Source: Nymphaea colorata (taxonomy: Eukaryota > Streptophyta > Magnoliopsida > Nymphaeales > Nymphaeaceae). From it: DNA of 64,000 bases. A model generated the notes under the pieces. The model saw only the letters and a list, made by a program, of their open reading frames with translations, did no database searches and was not told the origin of the DNA. The position numbers and the translations under genes are program-made. Positions 11,252 through 25,724 of this stretch are shown here, in pieces. The stretch spans positions 7,098,204 to 7,162,203 of the forward strand of contig NC_045139.1 in the NCBI RefSeq assembly GCF_008831285.2. The letters are read 5' to 3'. The number at the start of each line of letters is the position of its first letter. Positions within the stretch are counted from its first letter, which is position 1.

Positions 11252-12537
11252 TTATTTTGTCCTAGTAATGACACGCTGCGTGAGGTCAACCAATGCCCGT
11301 CTAGACAGCCGCATGTTTTCATCATCAGTTGCAGGAAATGATTCAACGGCAGCAGCGGCAAGGTTGGCGTGCTTGGCTGCTAGTTCTCTTGTCCTTTGTA
11401 TTCCTTGGCTTTTGCCAAGGTAGTCGAGTGCCTGCAGATTTGGCCAGCAAAAGAATCAGTTCATGATAAGAAAAGGATTGGTTCTAGGAGATCTCGACAA
11501 GTACTTCATAAAACTGCAGTAAAGAACAGAACCTATTTCGGCAAGCAAAGAAGGACAACTAAAGAACGTCTTTCCAAAAGAGGCAAAAAAACCACAGAAC
11601 AGAACAGTCATGAAAGCAAAGATTCACAAAGCATCCATTGATTGCTATATCTAACCAACAAAAATCAGACGCAATTGCATGATTCATTTGCATGGCGGTA
11701 GGATTTCATTAAGATGTTTTAAATTAAGACTAGGTGTTAAAGTCAATAAGCTAAGAAGGCGCAAACTTTGTTGCTCACGTCAATCCCTTCCCTGCTTCCA
11801 TCCTCAGATTAAACATCCAGGGGACTGGAAACCATCTGAAAGAAAACCTTTTTCGTGAAAATTGTTTCTTGACATTGTTTCCTTTTCACAACAAACAGCA
11901 ACCGTATAATTTTAAAACCTTTTCCCCTTTTTTGCAGTGTTTTGGTTGTCATATGCTCTAGATATCTGTATTATTACTCATTTGTACTTGTTTGATATTT
12001 TAACAGGGAGAGAATCCCACCCAAAAAGATACAGTGACCATAATTATCGATAATTTCTTACACCTCTAGCACAACTTGTGAAATGGGATCAGTTAACACA
12101 ATTAGCCAGTGCTTCTGAAATGATCGTTTTTTGCTGAAAGGTCCTGCAACAGATTCAGATCGTCAGTTTAATCAGACCTATCTTCTGCTTTTTCATATAC
12201 TGGGTCCAGATCACCCCTGTAATAGTTGGATGAACCTCATAGCAAACATGATATGAAATCAACAAGATCCAACCATACATATATATGGATTTGAAGTTCC
12301 GTTGTATTACTTCATACTCTTCCATGAAAACCTCAAAACCCATTGCGAGAATCATATTTTCAAACGACACAAAATGGATGTCCCTCAAGAGATACCCTAT
12401 GGATCCTTTCCAAACCGAAATTGAACAATAAAGAAAAATATTTGATGTGAAGGATGCAATGATCATGGATAAAAGGATAAATCAAAGGGAACAATTGAAA
12501 GTAAGACTGTACCTTAAAAAACTTGGACAGCGTGTGC

Positions 12538-12572
<35 letters not shown>

Positions 12573-13160
12573 CGAGAGAGAGACTCTGTAACCCAGTAGC
12601 ACTTGCTATGCAGTTTCCTAATGTAACCATATAACTGAATTTTACATTTCCCAAAAATGTAGTACGAGGAAATAATAATTTCCAATATGTGTGTGCGTGT
12701 GTGTGTGTGTGTGGTGCGAACCCGTAGGACTGGCTCTGCAGTTTCCAAATCTAACGATATTACATTTCCAAAAATGTAGGATTGAATAAATTATGATTTG
12801 CCAATGTGTGTGTGTACAGAACTTAGATCATAACTATTGTTTGGGACAACTCAAACAACTCTCTCTCATCAGTCATCATGAATAATTATTTTTTCAGCTT
12901 TTAATGAGACAGTTTGAAACTGTTGTTTGAATTGCTCAATAGTTGGATACATATATTAGGATTCTTGGTTGTGAAAAGTATCAAATAGTATCAACTGTGC
13001 CAACCAACCATCAACTGTTAAACAGTGGATGCAGGTATTTGAGACGTCCTTAACAAAAAAGAAATCTTCACTGCCTTCGTTTCTTCTTATCAAGTAGGGT
13101 AGGATTGGTTCACACAATTAACACTATTAAATAGCTGTACAATCTAAAAACTATATAATT

Positions 13161-13209
<49 letters not shown>

Positions 13210-16200
13210 GAGAGAGAGAGAGAGAAAGAGAGAGGGGATTAATCTTAGATACAGACTTTTCTTAGGATATTCTAGGATCTCCTGTAAAGCTTAAAGCTGA
13301 GACAAATAAAAAACACTGAAAAAATATAAATAAGAATGATAGGATTCGATAATCTTTAATTGAAAATATACAATTTCAGTACAAATAATCAGAAATAAAA
13401 GTCTAGAAAAATAACATGTATATAGAAGATAATGGAAATATACAAATGGCTGAATAGACACTTGCCATATGGTAGATGCTATTTAAGGAGATAGAAAAGA
13501 AGACAAAATGTTAGACACTTACGATATCAACATTTGCGGCATCCTCAAACCCTCTATCAACAACAGCACGTAGCTGAGGGAACTCTTCCATAGCAAATAA
13601 CATTGGAGCAGTCACTATTCCCTGCAATTCAATCAAATCAAACAGTTTTTTAATTTTGGATATTCAACTTCAACAATACCAGCATAGATAACTGATAGAC
13701 ATGCATTGTTGACATCTAAATAAACCACCCCAGCCCAAGAACATGACCATGGTAGATGCACCATATAACAGCCAGGTCAGGCCTACTCTTATTTCCAGGG
13801 CTTACTCAAAGTTGGCCAGGGTAACATAGTCACCTCCTTTTACAGTTGTTTAACTTTTAACAACTATGAGCTATGTGACACGGATACGGCAATCTGGGTC
13901 ACGTACCGACATCGACACTCCGACACGCGGATCCCGACACTTGGACACGACAGGATACGTTTTGGATCGGGTCTGGGTCAAGCCCGATCCGAACCACTTT
14001 CATAACCCGATTTTATGTTTTAACCCTCGATTTCTTTTGACGCTTTATCCTCGACAATCGACCTTTACCCTCGACTCCTTACAGCGACGGCAGAGTTCGG
14101 CAATGGCAGGCTTCGGCGACGAGCTCCGGCAATCGACGCGACATCCCGTGGCATCCGGCGACAAACAGGTAAGTGTTTTTTTTTTTCTTTTCGATATTAG
14201 AAGTTAGGGTTTCATGCTTCATTTGGGTTTTTTTCGTTTGGGTTTTTCTTGCCGATTTGGGGATGTTTTCGTTTGAGGATTAGACGATTAATCCGTCGAT
14301 CTTGATCTTATTCTTCAATGCTATGTGCGATATTTTTTTTTTGTTTGATTTGGGGATTTGGGGATTTTGCCTTAGTGCTTGTAAGGTGGCCGTTGCCAAC
14401 CGTCACTAGAATTATTAATTTAAGAAATTGTAAGAGTGAATTATTAATTTAATGTTTTTTTATTTTATTATCATTTTTAATTTTTTAAAATATAATATTC
14501 GCCATGTCCGCGTATCCTAAAATTTTGAAAATTGCCGTGTCCGCGTACCCGTACCCATACCGTACCCGTGTGACATAGCTATGAGTATCAAGCCTGCTCA
14601 CTTACCTAGCATTCAATATGCAAGAAGCTAACGGTTGCATTAAGAAAAAGAATTCATGTTCTCATTGGACAAAATACATTACGACAGTTTTATCCTGAAT
14701 ATTTTACTTGAAAAAGTTACATGCGTGACCCTGATTTCATGTATAAAATTGCAAAAGAAAATCCAAAATCAGAAAGCAACATGGCAAGTAGAAAAAGGTA
14801 TGCCGTGGAGCACATTAACTAAAGGAAACATTAAAGAAGTGATGTTCCTGAGCGCCTTCATAGTAGCTTAGTTTGAAACTGGGATGACATGATGTGGCAT
14901 CTCATGGAAAACTCAAGCCTGCTGTCCAAAAGTTCAATCTTGGACAAAAATGCTAAAATTGATTTCTTAATAACATTTTCTAAAATGATATGCCTGCATC
15001 TGAACTGTAACAATTATTTTCATTTTTGCATAAAATTTGTGAATTTTTACCTTACTTTTACTTACATGGAATATTTATGATAGTTCAATAATAACATTTT
15101 ACTGAAGAATTATGATGGTAAAGTAACTCTCACGCCACAAGACATGCCCTTGTGGTACACTTGGTACTTGGAATAAGGTGTCTCCAAGATAAGATCTGAT
15201 CCACCTAACCATGTCTATACTCACATCAGTCAAATGTGGTGACTGTTACTTGAATAAGTGATCCCTGTCTCTCTTTTACATTTCTAAAATGAAGATACTG
15301 CACCCAGAACAGAGACTTGGTTAACATCCGGCAGCATAACCCGTGGATACCCTTGTACCAAGGCCTATGCCTGCTTAGGCATGTGCAAAGAGTGGGGAAC
15401 ACCAGATTTGAACTTTGACTGTTTTAAAACTGACAAAGCCTCATCCACTACACCAACCCCCTTGGGGGCTAATCTCCCATCTCTTCTTTCACATTAAAAA
15501 ATCAATTAAAAATGTCTCATGACTAATCTAAGTTGAGAAAAATAATAAGCGCAGCCTAGATCATGAGTTATGCCTAGAGCCAAGGCAGGGCTAGATGGGC
15601 CTGGGAGCATTAAGGTCCAAAACGAATAAGCCAATAAAATAAATCTAAGTTGAAAAAATAACATTTCTCCATTAAAAATATGTACATTTGTCAACTTATC
15701 CATAAAATAATTAAATTAGTGACAAAACCAACACATAAACATCCCATGACATGATAATAAGCATATTGGAAGTTTGAAAGAGTAAATCCAACCAAAAACG
15801 AAACAATTAAACTTAATTATCATAAAGAAAGCCAATTTACAATTTAACATCATTGCTTTGCAATGTTATACAGCATGGAAATTCTTGTAATTTCCTAAAC
15901 AGCAACTATTAAATCTTCAATTCTAATTTCTAAAATCTAAAAGCCAAAACTACGTCTGAAATCACTAATCTAATTTAAGTGAAAGAAAAAAGAAACATGA
16001 ATCCTCACAAAATCACAGCTTCTATGTTAACATCATTTGTCATAAACATTCTATTATTATATGAAAAGCAGTTAAAACCTAAAACAACATAAATGTTCAT
16101 ATATGAACTATAACTGAAGTCTGCATTCTGTAACTATAGACAAGCATATATTTTTTAATGCAAAATCACATAAAAAAGAACAAGGAAACGAAAATCTCCA

Positions 16201-19200
16201 TAGAAATAGAAGAAGAAACAATTTAAGATTACATAAGAAGAGAAAGAGGAAAAAGGGTCTCCCTCAAACAACATGAGAGAGAAATAAAATAAAAAAAGGT
16301 AAGAGCCCCCGGCCGTTTGAGTCGCCGGGAGCCGTTTTTTAAAAAATCCAGTTGTTGAAGAGAAAAGTCTAGGCGGTTGAATGTCTAGGTAAGCCTATGC
16401 ATTTCTAATAGTATGTTGCATAGGAAAAGTCAGCCTAGGCAACCAGCCAATCCTGCAGTTTATCCTAGATTATCTTAAATAGTTAAATCCAATGTCCCCC
16501 ATTAAGTCAAGATAGAAGTATTCTTCTATTCTAAGTGTTGACTGTTTTGCTCTCCTGATTTCTCATTTTTTTCTTTAAAAGAAGCCATAGCTACTTTGTG
16601 TTTTGGGGCTTCGAGGACAAAAAAAGTATTTTAAAACCCAAAAAATGGCAAACTTGATGAAGGGTAACAGTCCTACTTTGTCCATTAACCATTAACGAAA
16701 ACTTAGGTGCCATTGCAATACTGGAATGCAGGTATGCTATTGATTACTGCTAAAACTTTACATGCGGTTTTACAAAGCAGCCATAAATATTTTACCAGGT
16801 TCACATAAGAACATAGCTTTCACACAAATATATCTGTACTACAATCATCAAGTTGTTTATTGTGTGTGTATCTCACTTAATTTATTAAATTTAGCACCCA
16901 TCCTTCTGACGAGTCATCTATTCATTCTTAAAATAAAACCAAGATTGAGTTCAAAAAATGGCATCTTTAGTCAAATAAATGCATTCAAGTTGGATTTTTT
17001 TTTTTTTGGTGACGGGTGATTTTATGATTCCATTTTCCCAAAAAGTAACCGAAGAGAATTGTTAACATCTAATTCCTGCAACAAATGAAAGGAAATGAAA
17101 TGGATTTGTAAACAGTAAAAGGTTTGTAGACCACAAAATTCAGAAAAGATATTCGCACATATTGAACCCCACAAAGTTTGCATTAACCATGGTCAACTTC
17201 TTTTCGCATTTAATCATGCATTAACATTCATATACAATAAATCAGATCTTGGTATACTCCATTAAGATTGTTAAAAACATTAAACGATACATGAATAAAT
17301 TACACAAGTACATAGTCAGGAACATAGGCTAGCACCTATCAGTCAAAAAGGCACAAAAGTTTGCCATCATATCTGGGTTCTCCCTCAAAAAACAGCATAG
17401 AATAAGTGGCTCCTACACAGGTATGGGCAGGCGGCAACTTTTTTGACATCATGCCATATGCTTTTAGGAATAAGTTATGCAGGACCTAGAGGAAGGTTTT
17501 TGCCACTCAGAAACAGGTAAATGGTCATCAGTAAAGAAAATTTTTTGGAATACAAGATCGAATATCAATAAATTTATGCACAAACTTGAATTTAACAGAC
17601 TTATGCATAAATTGAGTATCGATATCAACTATATGCACCTGAAATATATAGTCAGTGCTCTGGTCGAAGCATTGACCACATTTTACTCTGAGTAGAAAAT
17701 ATGGGAATCTAACAATGAATTGTATCAATCTGAATGTGAACACAAGTTATGCATCCGTTTGGACATTAGTACAAGTTATGCATAAACTTAGTAGTTACTA
17801 CCAATACCAATTACGTGCTTATGAAATATAAAGTTGATACACTAGACAAAATATCAGCCACCTTTTACTTCATCACTAAAATATGAGAATCTAACAATAA
17901 AGAGAACAGAAAGAGAAACAACTAACATGGCGAATGTCAGACAGAGAACCCTTCCCAAGGGAAGAAGATGTGCCAGTGAAGTCAAGAACATCATCAATAA
18001 ACTGAAATGCTAATCCCTGAAAAACCAAAATTATTAAAAAAGAATTATCAAATTTATACTGAACAGAAAAGGAAGAATGCAAGTAAAAATTTACTAAACT
18101 AACATTTTTGTACTTTATTACTGGACATGGTGTACATTGAGGCACTCATATGGTGACAACTAAAACAACTTCCTGCAAAAGATCTATGCGGTCTTAAAAT
18201 TATTTATATTGGATAAAATGGGAAAAGGTAGATTGAACAGCCATTAAGAAATCAGAGCAGAAAGTTTGTTCCGACTTCTAATGCACAATCTAAATTGGAT
18301 GATGCTACATAATAGAAACATCAAATTAGCATTTCTGAAAACCCAATCAAGCACAGCTGAATCAGCACTGGCTTAGAATGGTATGTATCCAAAAGTTTTT
18401 CAGTTTGTTGATGAGTCTTTTCCAACTCATGTGTTATTAATTCACGAAACTGGTCATGCTAGGTTAATTTAAAATTGCTGTTTTTTAAGAAGTTGAATTG
18501 ATTCTTAACATTTATTTATATTTCAGATACTATGCATAGCATTATAGAAGAGATCACACATCCTCATGCATAAAGTTGACAAATACCCTATATGTTTGTG
18601 CATAGGAAAACTTTATCCTGACTTCTAACCATTCTCGTAGTCTTGCTTTAGAGTCTTATTCTCTTCCTCATGAATCCTCATTGTTAGACGCTCAATGTGA
18701 AGATAGATAAGACAACATTATCTAGGTTGTCCTAGCAATGAGATGTCAGGAACATACCAGATTTCGACCATATTCATAAGCAAGCATGGAAACTTCTGCC
18801 GTTTGCCCAGCAAGCAAAGCAATCGCTTTGCAGCTATTAGAAATCAGTGATGCCGTCTTATAGTATGTCTTCTGCAGATAATAATCCATGCTACACCAAT
18901 GTGAAAGAACAGTAAGCTACCAACCTTAAAAATTATGGATCTCTTACAACCTTAAACAAGCAATTTAAATCTTTTTTTTTTTTTGAAAGGAAGACGAATG
19001 ATGGTTGCAGACAAAGGAAAGGCTCAAGTTACTTCCCCAAGCAGATAGTCAAAGGTCATATTAAAGTTACAAGGATAAAAGAATGAAAATATACACTTCA
19101 ACCATGTAGAGTAAATTTAAAAGATAACGAGTAGAACAAATTAACAAAATGCATACCCTTGTTGTCAGGACAGATTATGCAACAAATAATTTGTGACAAA

Positions 19201-22200
19201 AATCAAAATACACATCATTAAAAACAACCCAAATTATTGTTGCATGTATTTGAGCAAAACAATCTAATACTTAAACTTGCACAAAATATCATTTTTACGG
19301 GGTTAACATAATGATTAGCATTTCACAATAGCATTAATTTCACAACTGAAATTGAATAGTCTTTCTTGATCCATGGGACATGAGTTTGATATCTTGGGCT
19401 CTACCCTACAGCTTTATCGTTCCAAAATCATCAAAAATAACAGAAGCATTCACAAGATCATGACTTTCATACACAATCAGCCAAGGTTTTTTAAGAAAAA
19501 TATCTCACAATAACAACACAAGAATATGGCAGCCAGCATACCTACAACGTTCGTCTAAAGTAGTTGTCATCTGCATTGTTTCACCAGTCACAAGATGCTC
19601 GACAACAGTAGCAAGTAATGATACAACCTGCAGTGTGTGGTCACAATAGGTGAGACCTCTACAATGTCTGGTTTTGTTATAAATTAGCAGAAAAACATCC
19701 ACCTAGATGAACACATTGTAAGAAAAAATATCCATGAGACTTTGAAAATTTAGCACTCTATTATCCAGTAGAGGTTAAGTTTTGGCCAATCTGAAAGGCA
19801 CGTATATGAGGTCAAAGGACACATACAAAAATATATTCAAGGGAAAATTAGAAATGTGAAGCAGGCAAGTCCATTAACGCAACATGGTCTTCTCCTATCT
19901 TCATTACAAAATATATTTTCACGGCATAATAAACCCAAGTAGCAAAAACTGTTAAATGGAAGGGGAAAAAGAATAACTTTTTGGGTTCCTTGAAAGACAT
20001 CAAACAAACTTTGAAAAAGCAAGGCTCCCACGTTTTCAAATCATTCAACAATCAACATACAAATTCTCGCCCAACTTAGTTGTGAAGAAATTGTGTGTAT
20101 GTTGGACAAAGAGAAGAAAAAGTGCCCTTTCCGTTCCTAAAACTTGCATAAAAATAACATCATTGTGTTTAAACCAGGACTAACATGAGGTGCTAGAAGC
20201 CTCCTTACTTTGGAAGAATATGCAAAGGAGGAACAGGAATATCATTTTCCACCTTCAACCCCAGAAAGGAATCAACATCAAGGATGTATCTAATGATTGG
20301 CGAGGGGGATTCAACAATTTGTGAAGATATCATCCCCACCTACTACAGGTGATGGTTTCAACCACTTCTTCTACATATCCAAGAATATCTTGTATTCTGA
20401 ATCCAGGAGACCTTTCCCATATAACTCCTTATGAGACTTCTTTTTGAATGCTTTCTGAAGTAAGTAGTTTTTCTTTATTTCTATTATAAACAGTACTTTC
20501 TGTCAAAATTAAAAGCATTGGAAAACTTCAAAAAAATCTTAATAAAATCCAGATAAGTCAGTATTTGAAATCTTAAAACTTATATCCAAATTGAATTTGA
20601 AAATTTCAGTCTAATTTTGGCTTCTCTGATTATCATCCACAACTGAATTTTTACATGAAGAATCTCCAATATGATTGGGGAGGATAAAAATATTGCTAAT
20701 ATAACGGAACATTGGACAATTGTGTGCCCTATGGTATATCATGCGTTTAACAAGAAGTAGACCACCTAGAATGAGTAAAATAAAGACTAAATATATGTAC
20801 CTCTGTATTTTTCAAAGATGCAAGGGCAACACAAGCCCTTGAAAGCAAAAAATCTCCAGCTAGCACTGATATCTGCATCTCATAGAACCAGTTTCATTAG
20901 TAAAATCTGACATGTTGGTCAACATAAATGGTTGCATAAAAGCCTAGATCCAATTGTAGTGAAGAAGAAAATAAGGAGCCTATGTATCATGCTGAACCTG
21001 AAAATACACCAGCTATTGTACTACTAAAAAAACTTACATCATCAGTAAGATCCAATCATAAAAGAACAAGTCCATACAGAATAAACCCTATATCAGTGCA
21101 GAGCAAGATATCTATACAAATAAAACTACCAATGAGTTCCATAAACTAAGAGTGAGCCCTAAAGGGGAGTCCAATAAAACCACAGAAAAAAGGGGTGTCC
21201 AATAACACCAAAGAGAAAAAAAATGAAGGTATCATTGTTCAGTCGTATGGTCGTTAAAAACTTAAAAGAACCCCTTGGAGTGCACCTTTTTCTCAAAGAA
21301 TTTCACGGCTCCAGTGCAACTTGAATTTTTTTTCACAGTTATCAAAGCCCTCCAAAGACGTTCCAAATAAGACAGTGTATTCATTGGACATCCAAGCAAA
21401 CACATGAAACCCCATACAGGCATTTTTAAGATTATAAACTCTGAAAAGTTGAGAACCAAATTTCAAGCATCACGATAAGCAAGGCATGGTTATTTCTTTA
21501 AAACATATCCACTTGAATAGGTTGATTTGCACATTTTCTCTAAAACAATCTAACCACATAATCGAAGTCAGGCAAAAAACAATTAGGTTCTCCATAGTTT
21601 AGTTTATTTGCAGTTTCTTCGTTTCTTTTTTTTTTTTAACTTTTTACCATGCTTTCAAATGAATAATCGGATTGTGCAACTAATAAAGATCATATACACA
21701 TAAGACAAGATCAATAAGATTTAAAAGGAGAGCCAACCTGACTGTTATAGAAGCAAAAAAAAAAAAAAAGAACAAGGTACGCATAACTACATAAGTCCCA
21801 CAAATGGACTGTCACGATAAATGTTAGCATAAGATATCTAGATGGCTGAGTCCACAAGTCCATACAAAAATTTGCATTGACTAGAGTGGGTTTATGACCT
21901 ATATTATTACATCCTCAAATTCTGTTTTCTGTATTTGCCCAAAACCTAAGCAAATAATGATGCATGAATCACAAAATATAGGGCATAATTGTGGCAAATC
22001 ATATGAGAACCCATCACCACCTGGATTGTCTTGATGCCTATACTAGACCTTTCACTTCAAAGAAACTCTGGCAAACAGTTTATTGAAGAGAGTGTACTAC
22101 TGAGGCTCTGAACATCACTGAATAATGTCATGGTGATTTCAAATGATACTCAATGACTAACAAATATTTGCTTTAACAGTTGTTGCCATATAATAGAAAC

Positions 22201-25200
22201 TACATGCAAACAAGTCAAAAAAACTAATTATCATTATGAGAAATGTTAAAGTACCTTATTTCCCATTACAAAATTCAGTGAACCTATACCACGCCTCGTC
22301 TCTGCGTCATCCAAAACATCATCATGAAGAAGACTTGCCACCTATAAGCATGTGGAGGTTGATTCTCTTACTCTTAGATGTAATATTTTTAATGATCATT
22401 TAGATGACCTAAAAATAAAGTAAAAATATAAGCACAAACATGGATCATTTCAGTGATCTCTGCAATACACTGCTGCCGTGTACGTAGTTCCTTTGACAAA
22501 CTATCAAATGCAGCACCTGCGACATTTTTAGGTACATGAAGAGACAGTGATGATGCCATTAACAACAAAACCTGCAGATATAACAAAGCCAAGCTCAAGA
22601 ATATCCATCCACAACATAACTGCAAAACGTGAAAAAGATGCACTTGACTTTTAAGGATACAAGTTACCACTAGAATCACATAGTTCATATGGAAAAGCAA
22701 TTTCATGTGTTGTAAGAATTCTTCTTGTGGGCACATGAACTAAAATCTTAATGAACAACATCATTGAGGTGATTCAAGTACAAACTTCATGGTAAAGATT
22801 AGTATATGAACAAATAATCATGACTTCATGACTGTAAAAAGTTGACTAAGTCAACAAACTACATAAAACCAACGCATGATCAGCACATACCGTCGGCCGA
22901 AACCTCTTCCCCTCCACCCCTATTTTAAAGAAATATTCTGCAGCAGATGCCAGCTTAGGAACCTGCAGTTTGTAGATTTATATCAATTTAAGGTTTAGAA
23001 ACAATAACAAGCCCAACTTACGAAACTATGGCCAGATAATTGAAATATTCCATTTTAAAAGTCAGAATCATAATCTTTACATGACTTCAGAAAAACAAAA
23101 CGAAAAGAAAAAAAAAACTTTGAAAGTCTCAGGATAGTTTTAGATCATTCCAGTAACATGGTCCTCAAAAAAGATAGAATGACAGAATCGTAATCATAAC
23201 TACTCTTGGCCTCTTGCAGCTATCATATGATAATGAAAAGCAAGATATACTACTACCATATCGGCTACACAAGTATAGTATGTCACATTAGAATCCCAAT
23301 AATGTCAGAAACAAAATTGCATTAAAAGCCTCAATCCACTAGTCAATTCAGTATAAGATGAAACAAAAAAAGATCCAGTCCTGAGAGATGGATAACAGAA
23401 AGAATCAAATATCATTAGATACTAGCCCAATATTCAAGAAATCTTCAATAAATAACACGACCTTCGTTGGTGATATAAACTACATATTATAATTCAAGAA
23501 CAATTCCTTCAAGCAATTCCTTCTAGGGAACATCATTTATGGGCAAACAAAGCTAACATGAAGAAAAAATAATCATACCTCCGCAACTACCATGGCACGC
23601 AATCTATCTGCAACGAGTGATAATTCATCAGCAACGAGGGAGAAAGGATCCAATTCCTCCTGATAAATGAATTAGTAACCATTATTAATGTAAAAAATGA
23701 ATGCAAGTGGTTCCTACAACAAATACATTCTTAAACGATAATCTTTAGAGAGAGAAACATTCCGACATTTTCAAGATAACTACGAAACAAAAGCATGTTT
23801 GGTGATGTTGTTGATAAATTCCTTTGCTTTATTTTTTATTTTGTTTGTGTTGTCTTTTCTTTTTATGTAAACTCAGTTATTCTTCGAAAAATCACTTGTT
23901 TCTAAAACTAAAAAGAAAAAGAAACACTCTGAGACAAACAAGTTTGACATAGGTGATGATCACTAGTAAATGAGCTAAACAAACCAACTTCAGATGTTCA
24001 TAATTGCCTAATTTGGTCAGTAGTCCAGCTCAGGTAACAAAAGGAACTAAAGTTCATGAATTTTGGCAACAGTAAGAACTTGAACTCCAAGTCCCTACAT
24101 TGGATGCCAAGAAGGATAAACCACACATCTCACATGTGGTTGTATGTACAAACATTCAAGCATTCAAAGGCCTAGTAATATCTCTCACTTGCTACAAGTT
24201 TGGTAATCTAAGAGAACTGGCTTATGCTTCCATTGCCAAGCCTGTTTCTAGAGTCTATATGATCTCTATCATGAGATATGCTAACCCAAGATAGAAGGTG
24301 CCCATTTATCTGCCCAAACTTACCGGTGACATAATGGTTAAAGCACTTTAAATTATATGGCATCAGGAGAAAAAAACAATATCGACGAGCAAATTTAGAG
24401 GCAAAAAGCAAGTGGCAAACCTCAGCCAAGGAACTGCCGTCTTGATGAACTTGATACCTTACATCATGAAAGGCATGTGAACCCCAATGATAAGATTCTC
24501 TGCAACCCAAGACCTACTGGTCCATAGTAACAACAAGAAACACATTACTTGTTTACATTGGCCAATCACAGAGGCAGACTGAACAAAAGGATATATAATA
24601 TTTGTACGTTGTAACAACACAGATATGCTAAATTCGGATAAATAAAGCATCTTAAAGGTCATTTGGATGATGCCCCTGATAGAGTCAGGAACCCAGTTTG
24701 ACACAAAAACTCAGTTTTAACTACAGAACAGAGGCTGGTGGGCGTTTTGTTAACATCCTTAACTGGGTTAAGGTGAAACCCGGTTTTCCACTGCACTGGG
24801 AGTCAAATCCTATGTCTGGTAGTAGAGGTCATCCGCTTGCATGCTCAGTCAAAAATAGGAATGTGAGACCCTTGCTCAAGTTTTTTTTACATGGCAAGCT
24901 GTCAAACGTGAGTCACTTTTATTGATTCAATTTTGTTTTTCCCTTCAAAGTGCAGCTAGTTAAACCTTAACCTGGCATTCTAACATCAAATCGTAAGGAC
25001 AAACTTTTGCTAGCTGCACAAGAGATTGAACACTAGTTCCTTGCGCAGCTTCTTGTTTACCAAGTCAAGTTTCAGTCTTCCCCATATACATAAATTTGAC
25101 AACAAGCTGGAAAAACAAACATCACTTGCAAAATCACCTGGAACCAGTACTAACTACTAAATAGTAACTACTAAACTTAACATTTAAATGCATGCAAATT

Positions 25201-25719
25201 CCGAATGAGATGAGGTTGTCACCTGGGTGAGGCGCCCAGAGACTTGGGCCCCTGAACTGGTGGGGCGGGCCGTTTGGGAACAGTAACATTATGGTACTGT
25301 CCCATTCGTCTAACCCAAAAGTTACTTAGATTCATTGGACTTTTTTAAAAGTGCTTCATGAATCTGCCCTACTTTTTATATGCACGGCACAGTGACACTA
25401 TGTTACTGTGCCCAAACAGCTCCCAAGGTGTCCGTGTACTCTGATCGGCCCAGGTTGCCCGGCGACCTCCAGTAATTCCAAATTTAGTGCCTTAAGCGCC
25501 ACACTGCGTTATGAACATCAAAACGATCGTCCATGCAAATCAACGAGCAACTAAGACACTTACCTTTCCGCAAGGAGTCCGTGGATATATGCCACCATAG
25601 TTTTTAACTAGACACGTGGCATTAGCACCAGCCACTAAGTAATTCGTATACCCATTTGCAACCTGTGCGCTAAATCTTGGCTTCGATAGCAACCTCCTTA
25701 GAACACATCTAAGAAACAT
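11252..25719 (-). CDS. SPS3: solanesyl (long-chain polyprenyl) diphosphate synthase, 12 coding exons, 426 codons
   Basis: Condenses isopentenyl diphosphate onto an allylic primer to make the long prenyl tail of a quinone. Exons in coding order: 25719-25564, 24513-24421, 23659-23579, 22962-22891, 22571-22440, 22341-22255, 20872-20801, 19627-19542, 18890-18758, 18016-17927, 13621-13523, 11431-11252; all phases close. The N-terminus MFLRCVLRRLLSKPRFSAQ is Arg-rich without acidic residues, as in a mitochondrial presequence, which fits the ubiquinone-type enzyme (Arabidopsis SPS3). Motifs: GKRFRP near 128-133, first Asp-rich motif DDVLD at 185-189, second DDVLD at 312-316, KGSLSDIRH after it. The small residues Ala-Ser before the first motif fit a long-chain product. 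Length matches the family (about 420). Three introns use GTT-type donors. Intron 10 holds a transposon-like unit and intron 1 most of duplication B. Confidence 0.95.
12534..12715. repeat. compound GT/GA microsatellites in synthase intron 11
   Basis: (GT)n followed by (GA)n at about 12534-12582, and a second (GT)n at about 12690-12712. The two flanks share a phrase (CAGTTTCC, then a tract ending ACATTTCCAAAAATGTAG), so the unit looks locally duplicated. Confidence 0.75.
13163..13236. repeat. (TA)n-(GA)n microsatellite in synthase intron 11
   Basis: A TA tract runs directly into a GA tract, 290 bp from exon 11. Confidence 0.85.
13871..14578. mobile_element. 708 bp non-autonomous DNA transposon-like unit with exon-like cargo, in synthase intron 10
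   Basis: The ends are CTATGTGACACGG and, inverted, CTATGTCACACGG (12 of 13 match). The subterminal zones of both ends are rich in CCGTACCCG/CGGATACGG-type repeats. It is flanked on both sides by CTATGAG, readable as a 7 bp target duplication; if the ends are extended by two bases (AGCTATG) the duplication would instead be the 3 bp ATG. The interior (about 14070-14169) is GC-rich, unlike the surrounding intron, with ATGGCAGGCTTCGG leading to a GTAAGT donor at 14170, like a captured first exon. No transposase is encoded. Confidence 0.7.
14579..17926. other. remainder of synthase intron 10
   Basis: AT-rich intronic sequence; no gene recognised. A GC-richer patch at about 15120-15480 (readable over short stretches only) may be an old repeat. 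A CGGCCGTTTGAGTCGCCGGGAGCCG patch at about 16309-16335 stands out in base composition. Confidence 0.4.
23652..25428. repeat. segmental duplication, copy B (source, inside the synthase gene)
   Basis: Spans from 8 bases inside exon 3, through intron 2, exon 2 and most of intron 1, to the outer end of the MITE at 25262-25424. It is continuous with unique gene sequence on both sides, so it is the parent of 6832-8600. Confidence 0.95.
25262..25424. mobile_element. MITE, about 163 bp (copy in duplication B, synthase intron 1)
   Basis: Same element as at 8434-8596, with the same GCCGTTTGGG/GCTGTTTGGG inverted ends. It lies 140 bp downstream of exon 1 in gene orientation and predates the duplication because both copies carry it. 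Confidence 0.7.
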
Positions 25720-25724
25720 CTTCC

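Noticed and set aside
24208-24704. Minus-strand frames of 100 and 81 codons, with duplicates at 7380-7876
   Set aside because: They run across exon 2 and its flanking introns. Only 24421-24513 is coding, and the twin frames reflect the segmental duplication.
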